Origin: Gymnorhina tibicen
Taxonomy: Eukaryota > Chordata > Aves > Passeriformes > Artamidae
Reading direction: 5' to 3'
NCBI GenBank assembly: GCA_013399875.1
Contig: VXAZ01002374.1
Span: 452,456-516,455, forward strand
Length of the DNA: 64,000 nt
The position numbers and the translations under genes were made by a program. This document shows positions 38,798-51,135 of the stretch, one piece after another; position 1 is the first letter of the stretch, and each line of letters starts with the position of its first letter. The notes under the pieces are model-generated. The model saw only the letters and a list, made by a program, of their open reading frames with translations. It had not been told where the DNA came from and did not search any database.

Positions 38798-40609
38798 GGT
38801 CAGGTGTACCATACAGCACAGGTTCCGCTCAGCAAATTCAGCTCTACTGTAAGACTGCAGAAGCAGAAAGTTCCAGCATTTAGAGCAATTCCTTTATCTG
38901 CAGCTCAATTAGTCTATTAATGCTTCTAAGGAGTCCCCCATCATAAAAGCTAACCAAAAGTAGATTTAGCTACACCTGTGACTACAGTTTGGCTCCAAAT
39001 GTATTAAAAATACAAATAAAACAACCCTGGGGAAAAAAACTATTGTGGAGAATACATGAGCAACTAAAAATTTGGTTTTATTGTACTTATTTTTTGCAGG
39101 TTTGTGCCTTTATTCATCAGTAATGCTGACTCTTTCCTTACAATCCTCATCTGAGTTCTGTTTCTTTTAACAGGTGGTCTGTACTTGATGAAGTCTTTTA
39201 AACTTCATCAGGACTTGGCAATCACTAATTCTCTTTGAAGAATCTTTCCAATTGCCTCTGTTTATTGAACCATAGAAATGGACTTCCTTACTGGAGTTTA
39301 TAGTAGGATAATGAGCCAGAGAGCTGACCAGTCAGATTACCTTAAGCAGCAGCAAATGCAATATCATCATTTACAGCAGCTGTAGGAATCATTGTTCCAG
39401 CTCAATAGAATATCAAGAATTACTTCAGTTCTTTAATTGCCCCTCTGATCTTAAAGTGTGAAAGAACACAGTAAAAAGTAAGTGAATTCATTTTTAGTGA
39501 AAAACATAGGAAATACGGAAGAATTTCATTACTTCCATTTAAATATTTACTTAAATGAAACTCATATAATCCCTGACCAAGCAATCAAAAAAATATTACA
39601 ATTTAAAAGAGCAGCTATAGCAATATTGTGGGTATTGTGACAGCACAGTGACAGACTATTTACAAACATACAGAACATATTTTCCATTATTTTGCTTATG
39701 GTTATGTTAATTTCCATGCTTCCCCTTCAATCCCCACACTTTAAAAAAAAATTAGTGTATATCTGAGTGTCCAGGAGCAATGAGGTAGGAACCTTAGAAA
39801 TTTGGAAAGTTCCCAGGCTTCCATCTGAGGAAGTAGGAGCAAGCCTGATAGTATAAAGATATTTAGAAATCTCAGGTTACCAGCCTACAGGGTAGAGAAG
39901 TCCCCTAGCTACCTATATGGCTTCTACATTAGACTATGGGTCTGCTGAGTGGGTGCTGACACACATATGAGGGCCACGGACTTTAACTAAGCAGGAAATC
40001 AGAAGTGCAAGGGACAGAAGCCCAATATCGCGATCATTGGGAAGTTCACCTTTTGTTTTTTGCCCCCAAACAGAGGTTTCAGTGATTTTTAAATTTTTTT
40101 TTCACAAGTTCAAGAGCAGGCTACCTGGCAGAACTATAATGAATTCAATGAACTCAACCTAATGATAGATTTCGAAGAAAATTACGTGCTAAAGAAGATA
40201 CCCATAATTCCTATTATATCAGGAAAATGAAATGGAAACCATTATAGTAACTGAGTGTAAAAATGCTTTGACAGTCAAATAATGAGTGTAGCATATAGGT
40301 AGCTTGCCTAAAATGAAGTCACCCACTTTTAAGACATGATGTAAATTAAACATTGCCAGCTTTTGTATTCTTGACCTGTAATTCTCAGAAAAAGAGAAAA
40401 AAAAAAGAAAGAAAACAAACAAACAAGGAAAAAATCCCCACCCCAACTCATTTGCACATGACCTTCATTTAAAGTCTTGGTAAATGTCAAAAAGTAGGTT
40501 TCTGCTGAGGAAAAGTCACCTTCAACTCTGCACTGCTCTTAGGTGCATATATTCCCACAAGGATTATACTCAGAAGGGACTGTACAATGCTTAGTAGGCT
40601 AAAGCTTTG

Positions 40610-40695
40610 ATGAGGGGAGGTCTGCAGGAATCATCAAGATATAAACAACCTTTCAGGTCTCTTCCAACCCCAGTCATTCCATGATATGATTTTAC
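40610..40695 (+). mobile_element. CR1 LINE 3' end
   Basis: The sequence AGGTCTCTTCCAACCCCAG followed by TCATTCCATGATATGATT matches the CR1 3' terminus (TTCCAACC followed by degenerate ATTCTATGA octamers). It is short, 5'-truncated and eroded. Confidence 0.65.
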
Positions 40696-42960
40696 AACAG
40701 TATTATCCAATGGAGTAGAACAGGAAAGCAAACGTGCGTTGGTATTTTATATCACCGAGGTCTGATCCCGCTGGTTAAATTCATGGTTGGAGAGTAAATT
40801 TACCATCTTACATAGTACCAAATTTTACCCATGTTCTATCCACTACTAATGAAAGGAAAACTGATCTCTCCATCATCATATAAATTGATCTCTGTGACTT
40901 GGCAAGGAGTCAGAGCAGTGATGATAATGACCCTGTAAGAGTATTAGATCTAATACCCTGAGGCATTAACCTTTGTTTAACCAAAAGGTAAATCTTTTGA
41001 TGAAAGACAACATTTTATTACTATCCACCTGCAACAAATAGCTCATTTCTTACTACTATAACTCAACTGCTGGTACCAAAGAGTAAAACTTGCACTTTAC
41101 TTTCAGAGACTCTTGAGTAATTCACATTGAGGCTGTGGATCAAAACTGATTATATAGTGACGAAGATCAAGTCCTTTGAGGTGCTATGCCCTGCACAGAG
41201 GGCTAAATGTAGCAGCTGAAACTGGTAGAGAGGAGACAGAGGCTGTGAACAAACTACCCTGGTGAAGAATACTGACCAAGTTAGAGGAGGAGGGTGGACA
41301 AACAAGAAATATGTTCTTGGCTTGTGAGGCAGTACTGATCCTTTCTGTCACCCCATTATTAATTTCTTTCTGAGAGAACCTACATAAAACAGAGTAGTCA
41401 CTTTTATTGTCTCAGTTCAGAAACAGCTGAAAATTGTAGAGCTGGTATATTTCCATGGCACTTAAATTAATGTATAGGAGGATTATGTTGCCAAAAGCCC
41501 ATCAAGTGCAATCTCACCCCAGTCACGCTGTTTGCTCCATCTTCAGCAGTCTGTCATGTTTTGAGTGTACCCAATCTTTAAGCAAACATGGTAAGTCAGC
41601 ATTATTTCAGGTATTTCCTTGCATGTTTCTCTGCCCTGTAAGATCAGGTTCCACCCATAAGCACGTGTCCCTGCATTGTCTCATGACAAAAGGTTTCCTG
41701 TGGCACTCTGAATATACAGCCTTGGTTGTACCTGCTCAGTTTCCACCGCAACACAGTCCCAAGTTATGATTTTCTTGAAACAGAGTTTATTTTTCATTAT
41801 TGAAAGCAAATGTCATTGGGGCCTTTGAAATCCTTGGGTCTACATGGCAGCCCACACAAAACAGCACTGCTTTCCAAATTTAATATTCTTTAATGTGTTT
41901 GTTAACAGAACATTGACATCTGCTTAATGTTTTCTTTACAAGAACCTAGCAGATCTCCCCTTATGCATTTCTTGCCAAACTCAGTTCTCAGTTTTTGCAT
42001 TTACAAAACAGGACATGAAGTAAGAAACAATACAGCTTAAAGTTCCCGACCTAAAATCTAACATAAACCCTTTTTTCAAAAACTATTATTTTGAAAAATG
42101 CATCTGCCCTTTCAAAAGCTTTCAATCACGGTCATCTCACACACTGAGCTGCTGTTTAAACCCATTTTTTACAATGTTACAAGCAAAGAAAAACAATAAA
42201 CTAAGGGATAGATAGTTGATACATAGCTATCCTTTTCATGCCAACGCTTCCAGCAACGCTCCAGTGTAAATCAGGAGCCTCATTGGAGAGAATATTTGGC
42301 AGCTTAAAAAGAAACAGCAGCAACTCGAGTGTGTTTCTGAACCTCACCTATAAAACTGGTCTCATGTACTGTAGACTCTCACCTGGTATTTTTAACTCTT
42401 GGGCTCCCATGGTTTTTTAGTTTGTCAAAACAAAGGAATGTGAGGGAGATGTCTGTTAGACTCCTTTACTCAACCCAAGGGTTAATTACTCAGTTTTGCA
42501 GACATTTGAAAATATTATGCTACCTCTAATGGCAAAATTGATAGAAGCTTGTTTCAGGCTCACTTTATGTCGTTATGGCAGATTAAATTAACTAATCACA
42601 AACTATCCTGGCTAAAGTACATCTGCTACTCACTAAACCTGCAGAGGGAAGGGTTTTTTCCTACTGAATAAGAAGTAAATACCATGCACAAAATTGAAGA
42701 GTTTTACAAACCAATAAACATGCATTCAAGCAACAAAAGCTGGAAGCACCCCAAAGTCGGCAGCAACAGATTCTGAGGACCATGGCAGTAATCTAACAAT
42801 GAACCTGTAGCTGTTGTGGAAAGGCATCAACACTGCAGTGCTGCAGAGGTATACCCACAGATCAAAGAGTAAAGATGTTCATTAAAGAAAAAAGAAGACC
42901 AATTAAACAAGAATTAGCATGCTGACATTATTGCTAGAGGTCTTTGAATAGCAATATGAC

Positions 42961-44076
42961 TGTAGTGGGTTGACTGTGACTGGATGCCAGGTACCCACCA
43001 AAGCCCTCTCCCACTTCCCTCTGCAGAAGGTCAAAGGAGAGAAAATGTAATGAAGGGTTCATGGGTTGAGATAAGGACCAGGAGAGATCGCTCACTAAAG
43101 ACCATCACTGGCAAAATAGGCTAGAATTAGAAATGTTAATTGAATTTATTACGAACAAAATCAGGGCAGGATAATGAGAAATAAAATAAGGCCTTAAGAG
43201 CACCTTCCTTCCAGCCCTCCCTCCTTCCCAGCTCTACCTCCTCCCCCCAGCAGCCCAGGGAGATAGGGAGTGGGGTTACTGTCAGAACATCACAGGATGT
43301 TCCTGCCACTGCTCAGGGAGAGGAGTCCTTCCCCTGCTGCAGCATGGGGTCCCTCCCATGGGAGACAGTTCTCCATGAACTTCTTCAGCATGAGTCCATC
43401 CCATGTCAACAGTTCTCCACAAACTGCTGCAGTATGGGTCACTCTCACACAATGTGGTCCTTTAAGGACAAGCTACTCCAGTGTGAGTCTGCCACAGGAT
43501 CACAAGTCCTACCAGGAAACTTGCTGCAGCATGGGTTCTTCTCCATGGGTCTGCAGGTTCCCGCCAGGACCCTGTCCCAGCACAGGCCTCCCACAGGATT
43601 TCAGCCTCCTCTCAGGCATCCACCCACTCTGGCATGGGTCCCCTCCACGGGCTGAAGGTGGATCTCTGCATCCCCATGGTCCTCCATGGGCTGCAGGGGG
43701 ACAGCTGCTTCACCATGGTCTGCACCATGGGCTGCATGGGAATCTCTGCTCTGGTGCCTGGAATACCTCCTCCCCCTCCTTCTCCACTGCCCTTGGTGTC
43801 TGCAGGGCTGTTCCTCTCACACATTCTCACTCTGTTTTTCTCTAGCCCCAATTACAACTGTGCGATAGCTTGCCTCTTTTTTTTTCTTTTTAAATATGTT
43901 TTCACAGCAGTGTTAGCACCATTTCTAATTGGCCCAGCCTTGGCCAGTGTTGGGTCCATCTTGAAGCCACCAGGGGTAGGCTCTGCTAGACATGGGGGAA
44001 GTTTCTGGCAGCTTCTCGCAGAAGCCACCCCTGTATCCCCCCCCCAAACAAAACCTGTGCACACAAACCCAATACA
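42961..44076. mobile_element. Solo LTR of a second avian endogenous retrovirus family
   Basis: This element of about 1116 bp begins TGTAGTGGGTTGAC and ends AACCCAATACA (TG...CA). The flanks are ATGAC (42956-42960) and ATAAC (44077-44081), a 5-bp duplication with one mismatch. The start resembles an LTR family I have seen in several bird genomes, with a GGTACCCACCAAAGCC-like block after it. The middle (about 43230-43800) is GC-rich and made of imperfect repeats around CCATGGG and GCAGCATGGG, producing several long but meaningless open frames on both strands (for example 43270-43845 and 43634-44080). An AATAAA occurs at 43180-43185. No gag, pol or env sequence was seen. The orientation is unsure. 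Confidence 0.72.
43330..43745. repeat. Imperfect CCATGGG / CAGCATGGG repeats in LTR
   Basis: Many short, irregularly spaced copies of CATGGG and CTGCAG-type words fill this part of the LTR, often joined as GCTGCAGCATGGG or CCATGGGCTGCA. The period is irregular, about 40-50 bases, suggesting an internally expanded, degenerate minisatellite. The Met/Gly/Cys/Pro-rich translations are by-products of it. Confidence 0.5.
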
Positions 44077-45832
44077 ATAACATGATGTTTGCAGCATCTA
44101 CTTCCCAATGTCACCTCTTCCATCTTCTGTTCAAAGGGACTGAATACACCATTTCTGTAGGCTTTCAAGGAAGGGATGGACTTATAGATCGCTGATCTAG
44201 AAGACAATACAGATTTTACAGTGATCCTCTTCTTACTCTCTGTGTTGCAGGAAGCACATGTGACAGCTAATACCATGTCAGTGGGACTAAATTCCTTAGC
44301 ACAGCATGAAAAGCTGAAGTTAGAGATGTGTGAGAGGAATGGACAGAAAACAGAGGCATTCAAGACCTCTTTGTTGCAAAGTAAAGAATGAGTCCCTCTG
44401 AAAACTCATGTAGACCAGCTCAATCACATTAAATGAGGATTTTCTTTCTTTTGGACTAATATAAGGAAGAAAGGCAGTATTGTATTGTATTACATGTAAA
44501 TTCACATATGCAGTTGTCAGCTAAAAAGCAGAATGTTGTTTTGGGGTGACCAGATAGATTGCTTCTGTCTAGGAAACAAACTCTGCTGAACACCTCTAAA
44601 AAGATTCCAAGTAAGATAATCAGCCATGTGACCATGTTTAGAGGGAGGGTAAACAAAGTTTTGACACATCTATTGTGTTCCTTCAGGTGTAACAGAGCCT
44701 CATGAATATTTGGGGGCATCTGAATAGTCCAAACATAGTTAAAGTGCGAACTCTCAACACATTATAACCTTCTGGAAAGGTGCAGCACTTTCTGTTCACC
44801 TATTGCCAGGTCCATACTCCATCAGTCCCTTGAGGCAGATGAGGTTCTTAGTACCATCTGAGTCCTTTTCCCTCACGTTTTCCTTCTATTTCACATTCTC
44901 TGAACAGTATTACCCATACCACCTTCCATGCATGATGCATACAGCTATAAAAAAGTCAGAAGGAATGAAATACAGCTACAGGATTTAGAGGAAAGCAGTA
45001 AGGAAGAGAATTGTGTCCCTCACCATCATGCAGAAGGCAATGATAAGGTTTAGTCCTGCAGTGGAAAAAAAAAAAAAATCTAAAAACTTCCCCTGAAAAT
45101 AAAAGAAAGCTTAGATCACCATCAGTCACTGGATAACCTATTTTAAGCCCATCAGAGCCAGTGCGCTGTTCTCATGTTACTAATTAAAAATGATAGATTC
45201 ATCAATTAATCTCTCTTCCTGTCCTCTACTCTTAGTATGAGATTTTTCAAAGGGACAAATGGTCATTAGGTGCCCACAAGTATCATTTCAGCCCTGCAAA
45301 CTTCAGCCTTTGTCAACATGAACCAGAACCTGTCTCTTTATGCTATAAATGACAAAAAGAAAACCTTTGCCACCCTAAAAAACATACCAGATTTATAATG
45401 GGGGAATTATCTTATCCTCTGTACAATGAATATTGCTACATAAATCCTCCCTGGGCTCCAATCTGAACTTGCTCACTGATGAATATGCCTCTGTTAAATG
45501 TGGCAGAGAGAGATGTCCTAGACTTAGTCTCTTGATTGAAACTCAATTGCAATATTACTACATAGCAGTCGGAGATCCTCCACTATTTAGGAAAGAAGCA
45601 ACGAAGGCAATCTATTTTTATTAACATTGAAATGGAGACAAAGATAAAGGTCCTGCAGTTATCTTAGCAAAGTGCCAGTCACATAAAGCATGCCAATGAC
45701 AATGGTTATCCTTTCCTCTTTCAGTATGTGTATCACCAGGCAGAGAAATAGAATTGGGGTGTACAAGGTTAACAAGCCAGCATCATGTTATGAAGCAAGC
45801 GATAAAATTGTCTTATAGTTCTTAACTCTGAC

Positions 45833-46005
45833 CTGTTCCAGTGAAAAGCTGCCAAGCAGAATTATGTCATCCTGAACATCTCTCTCAAACTGTTCGATAT
45901 ATGAAGGAATCTCTTCATCTTCAAGCTCCCTGTGAAGGTCACATGCCTTACTAGAGCTGACAGGCATTACAGCGTCCGGAAAATCTTCACTGATGACACG
46001 GGCTG
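45833..46005 (-). CDS. OFCC1: OFCC1 exon d
   Basis: This exon of about 173 bp has phase 1 in and phase 0 out. It encodes AARVISEDFPDAVMPVSSSK, then a strongly acidic stretch including ELEDEEIPSYIEQFERDVQD, and ends ILLGSFSLEQ before donor CAG|GTCAGA (45832-45831). The acceptor is the tandem AAGCAG at 46008-46003, so splicing at the second AG (exon start 46002) would drop one alanine. The acidic, helix-rich segment is likely cytosolic. The next exon found in the same gene (e) is 14.4 kb away. Confidence 0.92.
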
Positions 46006-49000
46006 CTTGAAACAAAAGTGGCAGATAATCTCTCAGCAAATGGGAGTTCATTCACTAGTTACTACCTTCTCATTTAGGATGTTTGGCCCACCAACACTTC
46101 AAGTATGAAACAATATCAGTAACACAACCGACAGGTGCCAAGTGCCAGTAGCAGGAAAACTGTCCTCAAGTGCAACATCTAAATTCAGGTACAAATTTAG
46201 CATGTGCAGCTTGTTCCGTAGGTACTTTTTAAAAGGCGTGCTCTACATTTCCACTGGCACTTTGCTTGCCTGTAAATCTTAAAGGGACTGGGATTTGGAA
46301 CAACTTCAGCTTTCCTTCCTGAGGAAGAGGAGTAATAACTGCAACTGAGTGGGAATTTTAGGTGGAGCCACACCAAGCAGTTCATCTTTCTTTCAGCTCA
46401 CCCCAAATGACTGGATTCCTCCCCCTAGGTGTATGTGTGCATCTCCTGCCTAATTAATTGGGTCCGGTTCTGCTCTCACCCACAACATTCCCCTGATTTC
46501 TCTGCAGTGACGTATGCAGAACCAAAGAGTACATGCCACACATAAATAAAAATAAATCCCATCCATAAAGTCAGCCTTAAAGAGAAACTCTGGGTTTTTT
46601 CAGTTTAATTGACAATGCTGTATTAAAAAAAATTAGATCTTCTGATTGATATCTGCTATAGTACTAATACTAGTTTGGGTCATAAATAATGGCAACTATT
46701 TTTGCTCATGTCTCCACATTAGGATGACTAAAAATTAACAGATATCAGATTGCTCACATCTGACTACCTTTCTTGCTTCATATTTCTGTGTGTAAGCTTT
46801 TATAGTTCTCTGTGCCTATCTCTTAAAGAAATTGCCATATCTAGTTATTTGCTTCTTTTTGTCCATCCTACGACATGAAAGCAGTTAAAAGAGAGGGTTT
46901 TTTTCCTCACTCTCCTTTGAAGTCTTTCATTCTCTAATGAAGACCAGAAAAGGAAAGATAAAACTAAGGCTATTAACATTTCCAGTTTTGCTCACTACTT
47001 GTTGTTTAATGACTTTAATTGTTGAGCCTCCCGAGTACTTAAATCACCTCGGTGCCACCAACACACAGGAAGTAGGGTGGGTTTTCTATTTAATTACAAC
47101 AGGATACAATTCAAAATCATGTTGGGGGAAATGTACAGTAGATATAAACAACTCAAACCATTACCTTAGGGTACACATCTCTTCATGTAGCACTTTACAA
47201 GCCTAATGAAAAGTGATTTGACCTACAACTATTAACTGCAAAAACAAAACAATATTTACATTTAAATTTACTGTAACATTAAGGGTTTGGCGAGGAGAGA
47301 GAAAACCCAGGAAGCACAGGAAAAAGAAACATTGCCAAAAGCAGAAGATGGAGCATCGCTTGTTCCCCTTGATGCTGTGTTGTACACAACGGGCCATATG
47401 CTCAGCTGGTATAAATCAGCTGTTTTACTGCTTTCACAGAAGTTCTGCAAGTTTACATCCTGGGAAGTCAATACATTCCTGTCTCAGAATAAAGCAATAG
47501 TCAAAAAAGGAATAAAACCATTTGGTTCAGAAAGATAAACATGAAGCAATTCATCAGAATATACTTTTTCTTTTTCGTACTTCTTTTCTGAGGTACATTC
47601 CTTTTGTGAGGAATCATATCAAGTGAACTCAGTTTTGGTGGAAGACACTGGACTCATTAGCACAAGTTTTGTCGAAAAAGAGCGAAAGAAGAGAGAGAGC
47701 ATTTTCAAAAGCCTTTTAGAGGAAAGCAGTTGTGAAAAATACAGAGATAAATTACAATTTAGATTTGAAAAATATTTGATTAAAAGATACATATGATCAT
47801 TTAAGCACAGTTGTTCATTTGTCTGAGTCGGAAACAAGGAGAGAGGGTAGTTCAGCTGATCTATTCCCTCCACAGTGGCTTTGCAAAGAAACTTCTCAAA
47901 CTTGGTCAGCATCAGGTTGGTCTCTGCTTGAACTGATCCACAGGTTGGAGGATCAAGCTGATGTCCCAGAGCAATACTTGACCAAAACAAAGCAACCAAA
48001 TCCTCGCTGGACAAAAGTAGCCAGTGTTAAAAATTCTACTACTTTGTACACAGAAGATGAAATGGTTGGAAATTCATTAATGGATTGATAAACTAATTAA
48101 AAAGTTACTGCTTGAAGTTGTTAGCATGAGCATCAAAAGTTTTCATTGCCTTAGATGTACTTAACCCTGCGAGTCATGCTTTCCTTGTAGCTTAAATCTC
48201 TCAGTACAGGCTGCATTTGCAGATGCTGGGTTGTAATTAAAACAGTCTCTCCGGTATTATCTTGGCTGCTTATAACTTCATTTACTCCTGTATTTGTCCA
48301 TCAGATAGCAGCAGGTTATATACTGAGATGTTAATTTAAAGGGTACGTTCAGCAGCAGACTACACCTCAGCATGGGTTTGAATGCATAAAACTGCAACAA
48401 AGTCCATATGGAAAAATAATTTTGGCTACCTGGTTCTAGAAAACTGTGTACAAATTGTATCTAAAAAGTTCAGTGCCAAAGGTTCATGTGTCAGTTTCAG
48501 ACAACTAAAATTGTGCAAAACTTGGTACTTGAATTTTTTTGTTCTTGCCAAAGAACAATATAATAGAAATTATTTTTTATGGTGCTCACGTATCATCATT
48601 TAAAATGTGCATGGATCACAATATTACATTGATAAAAATGAACAGTAAAAAATGTATAGTCTATATCTTTAAAAACAACCAACCAATGTTGCCTTTTAAG
48701 TTGCGTTATAATATGAAATAACACATACCCCAAGAGTGACCAACAGGTTACTCAGCGACAAAATGCTTTAAATATACAATTATATAAATTCTGAGCCATG
48801 TTCTTTCCTTTCCTTTGGGGATCACCTATTAATTAAGGCTGTATGACCACGTGATTTTTCAGCTCAGTGGTCAAATGAAGAAACGAAGCAGTTCTCTAAG
48901 AGTGAAACCAAATGAATCCTAGTTTTCTATGGTTTTTCTTATGCCTAATAAGGGTCAAACTTCCCTATTAGCTTTTCCCTCGGTGGAGACATTAATAATG

Positions 49001-51051
49001 CTTGTCTGCTCTGCTCAACTGCCCACTTCCATAAAACTGGTAGGGAAGTCATACCTGTGAGAATTGCTCCCTGTTAAAAAAAAAAAGGTTTGGAAGTGAA
49101 CAAGAAGTTCAAATACTGGGAGGAAAAAACACAGGCAGAAATAAATACACCCTGATATATGCACAGAGAGGTTGAAACTGCACAAGCTTCACCTTCCCAG
49201 GAAAATCTCTCTTTTCTGGATTTTCTTCACCCAAGCAAAGAAAAGCAATAAATTCAGCTAGAACGGTGTGCAGCTTCACCCACAGGACTAGCTCTGATAC
49301 CCATCATGACACTTTTAAGAAATAAAAGCACCGAGGCACAGCTTGAGGCACACAACAGCAGTGGCCTGCAGTGTGTCCCCCATTTGCTGCTCTCATGCCT
49401 ACACAGGGGACTCTGATGTGCACATGGAGGGTGTGACACACATGCTGCCCCAGCATTGAATCAGTGAGCAGTGAGCTCAGCAACCTTGGCAGCCTCAGCG
49501 TGAGTTCTCTATCCACAGAGCACACTGGGTACGCTATTATATTTCTAATAGAGTGATGTGTTTTAGGGCACCTTCCTGAATAAGCGAATAACCACTGATG
49601 GATGGAGAAGGCTCCCCCTTCACTCCCTGGTTCCCTTGCTTAGCAGTGGCCAAGTACACACAGTGCAGACTTTAGCCAGGCAAAAAGCAATGGCCAATCC
49701 AAGTCAGTTGCCCAAGGCCCACCTAAAGCCAAAGGAAGGAGAACAGCTGCTTTCAAGTTTCATAGACAATTTGTCTATGAACACTATAAATATTGGTAGA
49801 CAAGGACTACATAAGTACCACAGATAGACACCCCATGTCAACCTTTCACAAATAATGTTGACTTCACAGCCAAACATGTTTCTATTCTCATCTATGTTGT
49901 TGAGTGATAAAAGGAGCAATCAATCTGCAGCGCTGCTATAAACTTTCTCAGCAATGTGGAGTTCTACATTAACATAGAACAATTCAGATCTTGCGAATAA
50001 CTTGTTAAAGGTTTTTGCTTAAACTATCTGCATGAATTTAGTTGTGATGGTTGCACTTTTTTCCCCCTTGCATTTAAAATGAGATAAAATGGGTTTCAAA
50101 GATATTACTGATATGACCAGTGCCAGTTCAAGAGATTTTGCAACCCTAGGCAAATGAAAACATTTGCCTCTTCTAGACCAAAGTTGTTTGTAAACTAAAT
50201 AGTCATAAAACAAGTTGCAGCTCCTGGAGCTCCAGCGCCGTAGGCAACCACCTGCTCTGTCTCTCTGACAGAGTAGGTCCAAGTATTGCTGAAATACAAC
50301 AGGAAGCCTCATACAGACACAAAGGACAGAAAATACTTCTGCACAAAAGACATCTGCTGAAAAAGGAGAGGGTGGACAGGCAAGAAATACAAGGGCAGCT
50401 CTGAGCTGGGCCTTGTACGAACATCACTTCTAGGATGAACCAGAGGAGGGCAAATGAGGTGGGCCTTGTGTAAAGGCTGTGATGGTAAAGGTCTCGTGAA
50501 TCAACCAGATTTTAAGTAATGCCTGTAAAAATAAGTGAAACCAAAGTAAGGCTGTTGGCTTGAGGTGAAGAAATCTCTTCTCATATAATTCATTGTTTTT
50601 ACTGTAGATGGAATGTCAATTTGTATTTTCTAACAAAGCCACAGAAAACACTTTCTTACTCATCTGTTTGTGTAAATCCTTGCATAGAGAACCTGAAACA
50701 GTGTCACGTGACCTGTGCATCCAACAAATTGCCCACCCATTTATCAGCTTAAATAAGGATTTCAATTTCTAGGTTTGAACACATAAGCAATATTTCCAGT
50801 CTTCTTTCATAAATGTGGAATTCAACATGCAGTGAAGCAATCTAGAGAAAGCATGCCACTTGAGTTACATTTAAAACCACATAAACATGACGCAAAACAA
50901 AAACATTTGGAGAAAAAACCTTACAGGCTTGCATTAAAATCATCATCCCTTTAACTTCTGAGTTCAAGGGGATGAATTACCCACTCTCCTCCCCACATGC
51001 AGAACTCAAAAGGGTTTTATTTTTCTTTATGCAATTGACTTTGTTATTTAC
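46006..51051 (-). other. OFCC1 intron between exons c and d
   Basis: This is 5.0 kb of intron. It holds a long coding-like but unassigned minus-strand frame at 47619-48014, a GC-richer patch at about 49254-49530, and a possible old interspersed repeat at about 50100-50300. No OFCC1 exon fitting phase 1-1 was found in between. Confidence 0.5.
50100..50300. repeat. Possible old interspersed repeat
   Basis: Two related words occur about 80-90 bases apart: GCAACCCTAGGCAAATG and GCGCCGTAGGCAACCACCTG. The CCTAGGCAA type of word recurs in old amniote interspersed repeats as I remember them. The family cannot be named by eye. Confidence 0.25.
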
Positions 51052-51135
51052 CTTGGAAGTCTAGCATCTTGTTTTCTTCATCTAGAAGCTTCATCAGTTT
51101 AGAGTACAGGATTTGCTCATCAAATTTCACAGGAT
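51052..51135 (-). CDS. OFCC1: OFCC1 exon c
   Basis: This 84-bp phase 1-1 exon has an acceptor after TTTTTTTAAG (AG 51137-51136) and donor CAAG|GTAAAT at 51051-51050. Together with the last G of exon b it reads DPVKFDEQILYSKLMKLLDE, then ENKMLDFQ. The pattern of leucines and charged residues suggests one amphipathic alpha-helix, perhaps coiled-coil. No family motif is seen. The peptide has coding-like composition and its frame joins cleanly to exons b and d. It is placed in OFCC1 because of this continuity and not from independent recall of the human sequence. Confidence 0.9.

Larger units (their letters stand above)
31401..45832 (-). other. OFCC1 intron between exons d and e, insertion-rich
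   Basis: At 14.4 kb this is the longest intron in the chain. It contains an unidentified Cys-rich frame with a poly(A) signal (34816-35827), two solo LTRs (36600-37145 and 42961-44076), two CR1 3' ends (about 38715-38797 and 40610-40695) and a CA-rich microsatellite (34857-34888). Phase 0-0 exons of OFCC1 could still be hidden here, because exons d and e would tolerate them. Confidence 0.55.

Noticed and set aside
39186..39210. Hairpin TGATGAAGT / ACTTCATCA with a 7-base loop
   Set aside because: A nine-base-pair stem without a T-run, polymerase III boxes or a longer precursor fold is common by chance in AT-rich DNA.
43270..43845. 191-codon plus-strand open frame
   Set aside because: It lies wholly inside the solo LTR at 42961-44076 and is produced by CATGGG-type repeats. 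The composition is dominated by Pro, Ser, His and Cys with no domain.
44256..44391. Plus-strand exon-like frame after TCTGTGTTGCAG (EAHVTANTMSVGLNSLAQHE)
   Set aside because: It has a good acceptor and about 45 open codons, but no partner exon and no recognised family, and it adjoins repeat-rich sequence.
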